Source of the DNA: Eukaryota sp. TZLM1-RC
Taxonomy: Eukaryota > Metamonada: BaSk clade
Direction: 5' to 3'
Length of the DNA: 64,000 nt
Assembly: GCA_040285825.1 (NCBI GenBank)
Contig: JAUPSS010000007.1
Span: 1,512,501-1,576,500 of the forward strand
Part shown: positions 41,401 to 53,504 of the stretch, piece after piece
Layout: each line of letters begins with the position of its first letter
How positions within the stretch are numbered: the first letter of the stretch is position 1
Program-made: the position numbers and the translations under genes
Notes under the pieces: generated by a model
The model's database searches: none
Told to the model about the DNA's origin: nothing
The model's input: the letters and a program-made list of their open reading frames with translations, nothing else

Positions 41401-44400
41401 AAGTTGATCACATCTAGTACATAAGGACTACATGCAACTCATCTAATCATACCAATGACCATTCAACCAATCAAACCAATGACTACTCAAATGACCATAG
41501 CAAGGACTTTAACACCACAATTGTTATATTAATTGTCCCAAAATGGACTTTAAAGATTTGACCAATGATTGTAATAAACAACCATTGGTCAATATACGAA
41601 ACTAGGAACTTCATATGAGCCTCAGTAAATCGTATCAAAAACGATACTCTTACACTTACAGCAATTGTTTTATTAGTTTACAACATTCAATTGTATACTT
41701 TTTGATTTTTTTTACTTTTTTTTACAAATTAATGTTTAAAAATTAATACACTCAATTAATTCAAATATATACAAAATCAATTGAAAATGTAATCATGAGT
41801 TTGTACTGATCAAGTAACACATAGCCAACATTACTCACACACAATTTCACACAAAGTTTGATCACAAGTTGATCACATCTAGTACATAAGGACTACATGC
41901 AACTCATCTAATCATACCAATGACCATTCAACCAATCAAACCAATGACTACTCAAATGACCATGGCAAGGACTTTAACACCACAATTGTTATATTGATTG
42001 TCCCAAAATGGCTTTAAAGATTTGACCAATGATTGTAATAAACAACCATTGGTCAATATACGAAACTAGGAACTTCATATGAGCCTCAGTAAATCGTATC
42101 AAAACGATACTCTTACACTTACAGCAATTGTTTTATTAGTTTACAACATTCAATTGTATACTTTTGATTTTTTACTTTTTTACAGTTTAATGTTTAAAAA
42201 TTAATACACTCAATTATTTCAAATATATACAAAATCATTTGAAAATGTAATCATGAGTTTGTACTGATCAAGTAACACATAGCCAACATTACTCACACAC
42301 AATTTCACACAAAGTTTGATCACAAGTTGATCACATCTAGTACATAAGGACTACATGCAACTCATCTAATCATACTAATGACCATTCAACCAATCAAACC
42401 AATGACTACTCAAATGACCATAGCAAGGACTTTAACACCACAATTGTTATATTAATTGTCCCAAAATGGACTTTAAAGATTTGACCAATGATTGTAATAA
42501 ACAACCATTGGTCAATATACGAAACTAGGAACTTCATATGAGCCTCAGTAAATCGTATCAAAAACGATACTCTTACACTTACAGCAATTGTTTTATTAGT
42601 TTACAACATTCAATTGTATACTTTTTGATTTTTTTACTTTTTTTACAAATTAATGTTTAAAAATTAATACACTCAATTAATTCAAATATATACAAAATCA
42701 TTTGAAAATGTAATCATGAGTTTGTACTGATCAAGTAACACATAGCCAACATTACTCACACACAATTTCACATAAAGTTTGATCACAAGTTGATCACATC
42801 TAGTACATATGGACTACATGCAACTCATCTAATCATACCAATGACCATTCAACCAATCAAACCAATGACTACTCAAATGACCATAGCAAGGACTTTAACA
42901 CCACAATTGTTATATTAATTGTCCCAAAATGGACTTTAAAGATTTGACCAATGATTGTAATAAACAACCATTGGTCAATATACGAAACTAGGAACTTCAT
43001 ATGAGCCTCAGTAAATCGTATCAAAACGATACTCTTACACTTACAGCAATTGTTTTATTAGTTTACAACATTCAATTGTATACTTTTTGATTTTTTACTT
43101 TTTTACAAATTAATGTTTAAAAATTAATACACTCAATTAATTCAAATATATACAAAATCAATTGAAAATGTAATCATGAGTTTGTACTGATCAAGTAACA
43201 CATAGCCAACATTACTCACACACAATTTCACACAAAGTTTGATCACAAGTTGATCACATCTAGTACATAAGGACTACATGCAACTCATCTAATCATACCA
43301 ATGACCATTCAACCAATCAAACCAATGACTACTCAAATGACCATGGCAAGGACTTTAACACCACAATTGTTATATTGATTGTCCCAAAATGGCTTTAAAG
43401 ATTTGACCAATGATTGTAATAAACAACCATTGGTCAATATACGAAAACTAGGAACTTCATATGAGCCTCAGTAAATCGTATCAAAACGATACTCTTACAC
43501 TTACAGCAATTGTTTTATTAGTTTACAACATTCAATTGTATACTTTTTGATTTTTTTACTTTTTTTACAGTTTAATGTTTAAAAATTAATACACTCAATT
43601 ATTTCAAATATATACAAAATCATTTGAAAATGTAATCATGAGTTTGTACTGATCAAGTAACACATAGCCAACATTACTCACACACAATTTCACACAAAGT
43701 TTGATCACAAGTTGATCACATCTAGTACATAAGGACTACATGCAACTCATCTAATCATACTAATGACCATTCAACCAATCAAACCAATGACTACTCAAAT
43801 GACCATAGCAAGGACTTTAACACCACAATTGTTATATTAATTGTCCCAAAATGGACTTTAAAGATTTGACCAATGATTGTAATAAACAACCATTGGTCAA
43901 TATACGAAACTAGGAACTTCATATGAGCCTCAGTAAATCGTATCAAAACGATACTCTTACACTTACAGCAATTGTTTTATTAGTTTACAACATTCAATTG
44001 TATACTTTTTGATTTTTTACTGTTTTTACAAATTAATGTTTAAAAATTAATACACTCAATTAATTCAAATATATACAAAATCATTTGAAAATGTAATCAT
44101 GAGTTTGTACTGATCAAGTAACACATAGCCAACATTACTCACACACAATTTCACACAAAGTTTGATCACAAGTTGATCACATCTAGTACATAAGGACTAC
44201 ATGCAACTCATCTAATCATACCAATGACCATTCAACCAATCAAACCAATGACTACTCAAATGACCATAGCAAGGACTTTAACACCACAATTGTTATATTA
44301 ATTGTCCCAAAATGGACTTTAAAGATTTGACCAATGATTGTAATAAACAACCATTGGTCAATATACGAAACTAGGAACTTCATATGAGCCTCAGTAAATC

Positions 44401-46342
44401 GTATCAAAAACGATACTCTTACACTTACAGCAATTGTTTTATTAGTTTACAACATTCAATTGTATACTTTTGATTTTTTACTTTTTACAATTTAATGTTT
44501 AAAAATTAATACACTCAATTAATTCAAATATATACAAAATCATTTGAAAATGTAATCATGAGTTTGTACTGATCAAGTAACACATAGCCAACATTACTCA
44601 CACACAATTTCACACAAAGTTTGATCACAAGTTGATCACATCTAGTACATAAGGACTACATGCAACTCATCTAATCATACTAATGACCATTCAACCAATC
44701 AAACCAATGACTACTCAAATGACCATAGCAAGGACTTTAACACCACAATTGTTATATTAATTGTCCCAAAATGGACTTTAAAGATTTGACCAATGATTGT
44801 AATAAACAACCATTGGTCAATATACGAAACTAGAACTTCATATGAGCCTCAGTAAATCGTATCAAAAACGATACTCTTACACTTACAGCAATTGTTTTAT
44901 TAGTTTACAACATTCAATTGTATACTTTTTGATTTTTTTACTTTTTTTACCAATTAATGTTTAAAAATTTATACACTCAATTAATTCAAATATATACAAA
45001 ATCATTTGAAAATGTAATCATGAGTTTGTACTGATCAAGTAACACATAGCCAACATTACTCACACACAATTTCACACAAAGTTTGATCACAAGTTGATCA
45101 CATCTAGTACATAAGGACTACATGCAACTCATCTAATCATACCAATGACCATTCAACCAATCAAACCAATGACTACTCAAATGACCATAGCAAGGACTTT
45201 AACACCACAATTGTTATATTAATTGTCCCAAAATGGACTTTAAAGATTTGACCAATGATTGTAATAAACAACCATTGGTCAATATACGAAACTAGGAACT
45301 TCATATGAGCCTCAGTAAATCGTATCAAAAACGATACTCTTACACTTACAGCAATTGTTTTATTAGTTTACAACATTCAATTGTATACTTTTTGATTTTT
45401 TTACTTTTTTTACAATTTAATGTTTAAAAATTAATACACTCAATTAATTCAAATATATACAAAATCAATTGAAAATGTAATCATGAGTTTGTACTGATCA
45501 AGTAAAACATAGCCAACATTACTCACACACAATTTCACACAAAGTTTGATCACAAGTTGATCACATCTAGTGCATAAGGACTACATGCAACTCACCTAAT
45601 CATACCAATGACCATTCAACCAATCATACCAATGACTACTCAAATGACCATAGCACGGACTTTAACACCACAATTGTTATAATAATTGTCCCAAAATGCA
45701 CTTTAAAGATTTGACCAATGATTGTAATAAACAACCATTGGTCAATATACGAAACTAGGAACTTCATATGAGCCTCAGTAAATCGTATCAAAAACGATAC
45801 TCTTACACTTACAGCAATGGTTTTATTAGTTTGCAACATTCAATTGTATACTTTTTGATTTTTTACTATTTTTACAATTTAATGTTCAAAAATTAATAAC
45901 TCAATTAATTCAAATATATACAAAATCAATTGAAAATGTAATCATGAGTTTGTACTGATCAAGTAAAACATAGCCAACATTACTCACACACAATTTCACA
46001 CAAAGTTTGATCACAAGTTGATCACATCTAGTACATAAAGACTACATGCAACTCACCTCATCACCAATGACCATTCAACCAATCAAACCAATGACTACTC
46101 AAATGACCATAGCAAGGACTTTAACACCACAATTGTTATATTAATTGTCCCAAAATGGACTTTAAAGATTTGACCAACGATTGTAATAAACAACCATTGG
46201 TCAATATACGAAACTAGGAACTTCATATGAGCCTCAGTAAATCGTATCAAAAACGATACTCTTACACTTACAGCAATGGTTTGATTAGTTTGCAGCATTC
46301 AATTGTATACTTTTTGATTTTTTACTATTTTTACAATTTAAT
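38418..46342 (+). repeat. Satellite array, subfamily I then transition (about 17 monomers of about 460 bp)
   Basis: The block ACAACATTCAATTGTATAC recurs every 459-463 bp (for example near 38909, 39375, 39837, 40299, 40761). Subfamily I has CAGCAATTGTTTTATTAG and ATCTAATCATACCAATGACC. The last two monomers (from about 45.5 kb) shift to subfamily II features (CAGCAATGG, CACCTCATCACCAATG). Variants marked CCATGGCAAGG recur at about 925 and 1380-1390 bp, so dimers and trimers were amplified. Inside each monomer are TTGATCACA twice in 20 bp, a 10-bp inverted repeat TTGACCAATG...CATTGGTCAA (39711-39745; some monomers have one mismatch), and GTATC...GATAC. Such arrays are typical of centromeric or other heterochromatin. 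Confidence 0.95.
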
Positions 46343-48240
46343 ATTTTTATTTATTTTATGGAAAAAAATCAGACTTTATTTTTGACTCCTTTACCCTTGA
46401 ATCTTCTTCTGGTGTGAAACAAGGTGATCCTCTTGGCCCTTGGCTGTTTTGTTTGGCTATTCATAATATTATTAAAATGACACAGCAAGATTTCCCTGAT
46501 TTGCGTATTGTTGCCTATATGGATGACATTTCTATTATTGGTTCTTTTGAAAGCATTTCTAGGGTTTCTGAAGACATTGCGGCGAAATACAAAGAAATTG
46601 GTTTAGCTTTGAACCCATCTAAATTTCTCTTGATTGGTAGAGAAAAACAATATTTGATGATTGGTGGAGCTCAGATTCCTTTTATCAATTATGACCAACA
46701 AGCTTTTAAGTTTCTTGGATGTTGGCTTGGCAATTTGGATGAAATTTATTCCCAGTTAAACAATTTATTGGAGAAGTTTGACAAGGATCTTAGTTTTATT
46801 GCTGAATGTGACATTGAGAAACACATCAAATTTTTTTATTTTAAAAATTTGTTATTCTGGAAAATTCACTCATATTTTAAGGTCAACTCCCCTTCGGTAT
46901 CTCTCAATTTTTGCAGATCTTTTAACAAACTTCGAGTCAAATTTTTTTTTCTTTATTAGAAGTAAATGAATCTTTAATTCGAAGTCATGTATTTTGTTCA
47001 GCAGATTTGGGTGGAATTGGATTCACCAAATCTTCGATTCTGTGTAAAGCAGCATTTTTGGGAGGTGGTAAAAATTTTGTTTTTGAATTATTCCAAAGGT
47101 TCCCTTTTGATGTTCATCTCATCAATGGTGAATCAAATTTTACTTGAATCAACTGCAATTTGAATTAGAAAATTTGCCTAGTGATATCTGGATTCAGTGT
47201 TTTCCTCAAAATGTTCAAGAAATTCCCACTCGATCACTTCCAAATTTACGTTTTTGCTTGAAAAAGCTTCAGCACCATCTGGTTAAATTATATGAAGGCT
47301 TGGATTATGAAGTAAGACTTGGCTTGGCCAAAACTAAAAATCCCGCTTTCGGTAATTTTTTTAAAGGATATTCGTGATAGTTCAGCTGCTGCTTTAGTAA
47401 CTCAAGTGCCCTCTGTTTATGGACTTTTGTTAAAAGACAATGAATGGCTTCTAAACATGCGTTTTCGTTGTTTTCTGTGGCCAAACAATTTGCCCAATCA
47501 TTTAACTTGTAAATGTGGTAAACCTCTTTTGTTTACTCATCTTTTTGAACTGTAAACATTTCATTACGTTTAGAAGCAAAGTGCATAATAACGTCAGGGA
47601 CCAAATTTATGTAATGTGCAAATCATATCGTGTAGATTCCTTTTTAGAACCGCTGTTATCAAAATTAATTCTTGATGATCCCAATATTGATAGTACGCGT
47701 TACAACAGAGCTTCTATGGGTCTGACTAGAGGTGATCTAGTTGTTCCTGGTTTAAATGGTAGTTTTACTATTTTGGACGCCATGTCTATTGACCCTTGTA
47801 ATTCCTCTAACGAACATTTCAATAACTCGGATGTAAATAATCCTCTTCTTGCAGGCGAAAAATATAAAATTGCTAAATATGCGAAACCCATTTCCTCGGT
47901 TAATGAAAATTCTCATGCCCAATATAATTTATGTCCATTTGTTTTTTCTTTGCTTGGATCTCTAGGTAAGGCTGCTATGGCTTTCCTTGAGGATTTTGTT
48001 GTAGTTGTAAAGGAAAGAACTGGAAGAATTTTCAATCGTGTTTACTGGCAAAACAGGATTGTATTTTCTATTTTTAAGGGAATGGTAACACTAATTTCTG
48101 ATTCACTATCTTCTTTTGGGAAATTTTCTGAATCTTTAGCGATTAATTGTTTTGATGTAGGGGAGGCAGGTTTTGAGGATGTGGAGTTTTAATTGTGTAT
48201 TTCATATTTGTTGTTGAATAAAAATAAATACTGAAAAAAA
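46343..48240 (+). pseudogene. LINE family B copy 1 in the satellite
   Basis: 5'-truncated in the RT: FYGKKSDFIFDSFTLESSSG, GVKQGDPLGPWLFCLAIHNI (motif B), VAYMDDISIIG (YMDD), FLGCWLGN. Further on are GGIGFTKSSILCKAAFLGGG, RLGLAKTKNPAFGNF, the finger CKCGKPLLFTH, RSKVHNNVRDQIYVMCKSY, and the endonuclease (TRGDLVVPGLNGSF, ILDAMSIDP, KYKIAKYAK). It ends GEAGFEDVEF-stop at 48190, followed by GTTGAATAAAAATAAA and an A-run. Frame breaks all lie in homopolymers (T9 at 46942, T4 at 47138, T7 near 47356, T5 near 47541). It sits inside the monomer after TTTAAT, with the satellite resuming at AATGTTTAAA. Confidence 0.9.
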
Positions 48241-48702
48241 ATGTTTAAAAATTAATAACTCAATTAATTCAAATATATACAAAATCAATTGAAAATGTAA
48301 TCATGAGTTTGTACTGATCAAGTAAAACATAGCCAACATTACTCACACACAATTTCACACAAAGTTTGATCACAAGTTGATCACATCTAGTACATAAAGA
48401 CTACATGCAACTCACCTCATCACCAATGACCATTCAACCAATCAAACCAATGACTACTCAAATGACCATAGCAAGGACTTTAACACCACAATTGTTATAT
48501 TAATTGTCCCAAAATGGACTTTAAAGATTTGACCAACGATTGTAATAAACAACCATTGGTCAATATACGAAACTAGGAACTTCATATGAGCCTCAGTAAA
48601 TCGTATCAAAAACGATACTCTTACACTTACAGCAATGGTTTGATTAGTTTGCAGCATTCAATTGTATACTTTTTGATTTTTTTACTATTTTTACAATTTA
48701 AT
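48241..48702 (+). repeat. One satellite monomer between the two B copies
   Basis: A single subfamily II monomer, almost identical to the parts flanking copy 1 (46095-46342), which shows that monomer plus LINE was duplicated as a unit of about 2,360 bp. Confidence 0.9.
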
Positions 48703-50600
48703 ATTTTTATTTATTTTATGGAAAAAAATCAGACTTTATTTTTGACTCCTTTACCCTTGAATCTTCTTCTGGTGTGAAACAAGGTGATCCTCTTGGCCCT
48801 TGGCTGTTTTGTTTGGCTATTCATAATATTATTAAAATGACACAGCAAGATTTCCCTGATTTGCGTATTGTTGCCTATATGGATGACATTTCTATTATTG
48901 GTTCTTTTGAAAGCATTTCTAGGGTTTCTGAAGACATTGCGGCGAAATACAAAGAAATTGGTTTAGCTTTGAACCCATCTAAATGTCTCTTGATTGGTAG
49001 AGAAAAACAATATTTGATGATTGGTGGAGCTCAGATTCCTTTTATCAATTATGACCAACAAGCTTTTAAGTTTCTTGGATGTTGGCTTGGCAATTTGGAT
49101 GAAATTTATTCCCAGTTAAACAATTTATTGGAGAAGTTTGACAAGGATCTTAGTTTTATTGCTGAATGTGACATTGAGAAACACATCAAATTTTTTTATT
49201 TTAAAAATTTGTTATTCTGGAAAATTCACTCATATTTTAAGGTCAACTCCCCCTTCGGTATCTCTCAATTTTTGCAGATCTTTTAACAAACTTCGAGTCA
49301 AATTTTTTTTTCTTTATTAGAAGTAAATGAATCTTTAATTCGAAGTCATGTATTTTGTTCAGCAGATTTGGGTGGAATTGGATTCACCAAATCTTCGATT
49401 CTGTGTAAAGCAGCATTTTTGGGAGGTGGTAAAAATTTTGTTTTTGAATTATTCCAAAGGTTCCCTTTTGATGTTCATCTCATCAATGGTGAATCAAATT
49501 TTTACTTGAATCAACTGCAATTTGAATTAGAAAATTTGCCTAGTGATATCTGGATTCAGTGTTTTCCTCAAAATGTTCAAGAAATTCCCACTCGATCACT
49601 TCCAAATTTACGTTTTTGCTTGAAAAAGCTTCAGCACCATCTGGTTAAATTATATGAAGGCTTGGATTATGAAGTAAGACTTGGCTTGGCCAAAACTAAA
49701 AATCCCGCTTTCGGTAATTTTTTAAAGGATATTCGTGATAGTTCAGCTGCTGCTTTAGTAACTCAAGTGCCCTCTGTTTATGGACTTTTGTTAAAAGACA
49801 ATGAATGGCTTCTAAACATGCGTTTTCGTTGTTTTCTGTGGCCAAACAATTTGCCCAATCATTTAACTTGTAAATGTGGTAAACCTCTTTTGTTTACTCA
49901 TCTTTTGAACTGTAAACATTTCATTACGTTTAGAAGCAAAGTGCATAATAACGTCAGGGACCAAATTTATGTAATGTGCAAATCATATCGTGTAGATTCC
50001 TTTTTAGAACCGCTGTTATCAAAATTAATTCTTGATGATCCCAATATTGATAGTACGCGTTACAACAGAGCTTCTATGGGTCTGACTAGAGGTGATCTAG
50101 TTGTTCCTGGTTTAAATGGTAGTTTTACTATTTTGGACGCCATGTCTATTGACCCTTGTAATTCCTCTAACGAACATTTCAATAACTCGGATGTAAATAA
50201 TCCTCTTCTTGCAGGCGAAAAATATAAAATTGCTAAATATGCGAAACCCATTTCCTCGGTTAATGAAAATTCTCATGCCCAATATAATTTATGTCCATTT
50301 GTTTTTTCTTTGCTTGGATCTCTAGGTAAGGCTGCTATGGCTTTCCTTGAGGATTTTGTTGTAGTTGTAAAGGAAAGAACTGGAAGAATTTTCAATCGTG
50401 TTTACTGGCAAAACAGGATTGTATTTTTCTATTTTTAAGGGAATGGTAACACTAATTTCTGATTCACTATCTTCTTTTGGGAAATTTTCTGAATCTTTAG
50501 CGATTAATTGTTTTGATGTAGGGGAGGCAGGTTTTGAGGATGTGGAGTTTTAATTGTGTATTTCATATTTGTTGTTGAATAAAAATAAATACTGAAAAAA
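48703..50600 (+). pseudogene. LINE family B copy 2 in the satellite
   Basis: Near-identical to 46343-48240. I noted one substitution (Cys codon TGT here, Phe TTT in copy 1, in NPSKCLLIG) and five homopolymer length differences (C5/C4 at 49249, T5/T4 at 49499, T6/T7 at 49718, T4/T5 at 49903, T5/T4 at 50425). A 356-codon frame (49368-50438) covers the region from GGIGFTKSS through finger and endonuclease. RT motifs GVKQGDPLGP and YMDD are intact in the upstream frame. Ends at the same satellite position as copy 1. Confidence 0.9.
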
Positions 50601-51529
50601 AATGTTTAAAAATTAATAAATTCAATTAATTCAAATATATACAAAATCAATTGAAAATGTAATCATGAGTTTGTATTATCAAGTAACACATAGCCAACAT
50701 TACTCACACACAATTTCACACAAAGTTTGATCACAAGTTGATCACATCTAGTACATAAAGACTACATGCAACTCACCTCATCACCAATGACCATTCAACC
50801 AATCAAACCAATGACTACTCAAATGACCATAGCAAGGACTTTAACACCACAATTGTTATATTAATTGTCCCAAAATGGACTTTAAAGATTTGACCAACGA
50901 TTGTAATAAACAACCATTGGTCAATATACGAAACTAGGAACTTCATATGAACCTCAGTAAATCGTATCAAAAACGATACTCTTACACTTACAGCAATGGT
51001 TTTATTAGTTTGCAACATTCAATTGTATACTTTTTGATTTTTTTACTATTTTTACAATTTAATGTTCAAAAATTAATAACTCAATTAATTCAAATATATA
51101 CAAAATCAATTGAAAATGTAATCATGAGCTTGTACTGATCAAGTAAAACATAGCCAACATTACTCACACACAATTTCACACAAAGTTTGATCACAAGTTG
51201 ATCACATCTAGTACATAAAGACTACATGCAACTCACCTCATCACCAATGACCATTCAACCAATCAAACCAATGACTACTCAAATGACCATAGCAAGGACT
51301 TTAACACCACAATTGTTATATTAATTGTCCCAAAATGGACTTTAAAGATTTCACCAACGATTGTAATAAACAACCATTGGTCAATATACGAAACTAGGAA
51401 CTTCATATGAGCCTCAGTAAATCGTATCAAAAACGATACTCTTACACTTACAGCAATTGTTTCATTAGTTTACAACATTCAATTGTATACTTTTTGATTT
51501 TTTATTTTTTTTACAATTTAATGTTTAAA
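50601..51529 (+). repeat. Two satellite monomers, subfamily II
   Basis: Monomers of about 460 bp between LINE B copy 2 and the inverted LINE A copy. The last 13 bases, TTTAATGTTTAAA (51517-51529), are repeated at 53505-53517 on the far side of the A copy. Confidence 0.9.
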
Positions 51530-53504
51530 TATTTATTTATTTATTCTACGAAGAATCAAATAGAACAAACTAAAACACATAAGAAACTAAATTCTCCACG
51601 CCAACTCTTGATGAATCCTTATAAAGTTTAGACATCATTAAACTCAAGTACTTGGGAACACTTCTGTACAAAGCGAAAATGATACGATTTTCCATAAATT
51701 CTCTGCAAAATTCTTACCACTTGAACGACATAAATTACCAAAATCATTGATGAAATTCATGGCGGATTGTCCAATGTTGCCAAAAATCGAAAAGGCAAAA
51801 GGAACAAACGAAAACTTCGAATAAAGGTTCTTATTTAAATCATTTAATATCTCAGTATATTTATCTCTCTTACGATCTTCAGCCTTGTTTAAATGGCCAT
51901 TAGTACTAAGTAAAACATCATCGCGATAAACCAAAGCAAAGGGATCAACTGTAGTGAAATCAACAACAACTTGAGAGGAATCCACAAATGGAGCAATTAA
52001 ATCACCTCGACGGGAATTAAAAAGATTATCATCACTATAATGCTTCAACAAAGGTTCTACTTTGCAACTAAAATTGTAACACTTGAACATCTCATATGTC
52101 ACATCACGAACGGCATTATGAAGAACTGACCTATATTGGAGAAATTTCTTACAGCTCACAATATGACGAAAATTGGCAGTAGGTTTTTTGTTACAAATAC
52201 AATAAGAATTGTCCAAAAGACCACTTGGATACATCCCTAATCTCAACCGCATGTTTTGTTTCCAAGCTTCATTTGTTAAGTGAAGACCAAATGGCCTTGG
52301 TTGCTGAGATATTAAACTAGTACAGTTCTGAATGTCTGCTAAAAAGGCAGCAAAGACGGGATTATTAATCTTAATCACACTAAGTCGTTTAGAAAAATCC
52401 AGGTCTTCAAAACCAATAAGAACAGACTTCTGTAATTTCACAACAGCAAGATGAAGGTTGGTGAAAGATCTCGAAGGCACAGCAGGTAAACTTGAAGGAA
52501 AACTCCTATTCCAAATATCAACAGGTAGTTCTTGCACCATTTTTTTCAAGAGAAATTAATAAAGGATGTGATTCATTTAAAGGAATATGATCAAAAACGA
52601 AGTTTCCATTCAAAAAGAAAATTTTTCATACCACCAATAAAAGCACTTTTGCATAAATACTCTGCTTTTGAAAAACCAACTCCACCAAATTTAGGACTAA
52701 AAAAATGCATGATAAGGAATTTTTGATGGACAAACTTCTACTAAATTTCCCAAGAAATTTGTTCTCAAAGTATTGAATTGACGTGCAAAATCATGAGAAA
52801 TTGTGGGAGATAAAGAACGAAGAAGGTGATTAATTTTTGATCCAAAACACACATTTAGGACCGAAAACGCTAAATGTTTGTCAATTTCTAGATCTTCAAT
52901 AGCCAAAAGTTGCTCTTCGATTTTTTTCCAAAATACCTGACAAAATCGATTTAACTTTTTCACTATTTCCAAAATAAGATCCAAGAAACCGAATAGCATC
53001 TTCCTCGTACTCAACGTATTTGATAAAAGTTTCATTAAATGCCACCTCCGCATGCTGATTACCAATAATGAAACACTTGGGCAATTTAATGTCTAACCCT
53101 ATTTGTTTGGCCAGAAAAACAAAATGTTGTAAACCGTGTTGTAAAAAGAGACAAAGGGCCAATAAGTGATAAATCATCTGCATAAGCACATATATGAATG
53201 TCAGGAAAATCCGACTTAAATTTTACCAAAACTAATTGCAGTGCTAAGCAAAAGAAAAATGGACCCAATGGATCCCCTTGTTTGACCCCTCTTGACGAAA
53301 CAATATTCTCAGAATGAAAAATTAAGTTAGAGGGTGATCCATACATCAATTTAAAATACGGCAAAAGTGGAGGATAGTGTAGTTCAAGTTCTTGCAAAAT
53401 ACTGGAGCGAAAAACGGAGTTGAAAGCATTTTTAAAATCAATGTTTAATAAATAATTTTCGCCTTTTTGATTGAAAAGTAAATCTGTACACAACGCAGCA
53501 CATG
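51530..53504 (-). pseudogene. LINE family A copy inserted in the satellite, 5'-truncated, flanked by 13-bp duplication
   Basis: On the minus strand it starts within the RT at ACATGTGCTGCG (equal to 62049 of the full copy) and runs through CTDLLFNQKG, NIDFKNAFNSVF (motif A), RGVKQGDPLGPFFFCLALQ (motif B), CAYADDLSLIG (motif C), CICNKKPTANFRHIVSCKKF (finger), RRGDLIAPFVDSS and VVVDFTTVDP (endonuclease). The 3' end is GATTCTTCGTAGAATAAATA. Compared with 62049-63990 it is nearly identical except for longer or shorter homopolymer runs (for example T7 against T6 near 52540, A7 against A6 near 52700, A5 against A4 near 53145), which break the frame into four pieces. TTTAATGTTTAAA flanks it on both sides as target-site duplication. 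Confidence 0.92.
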
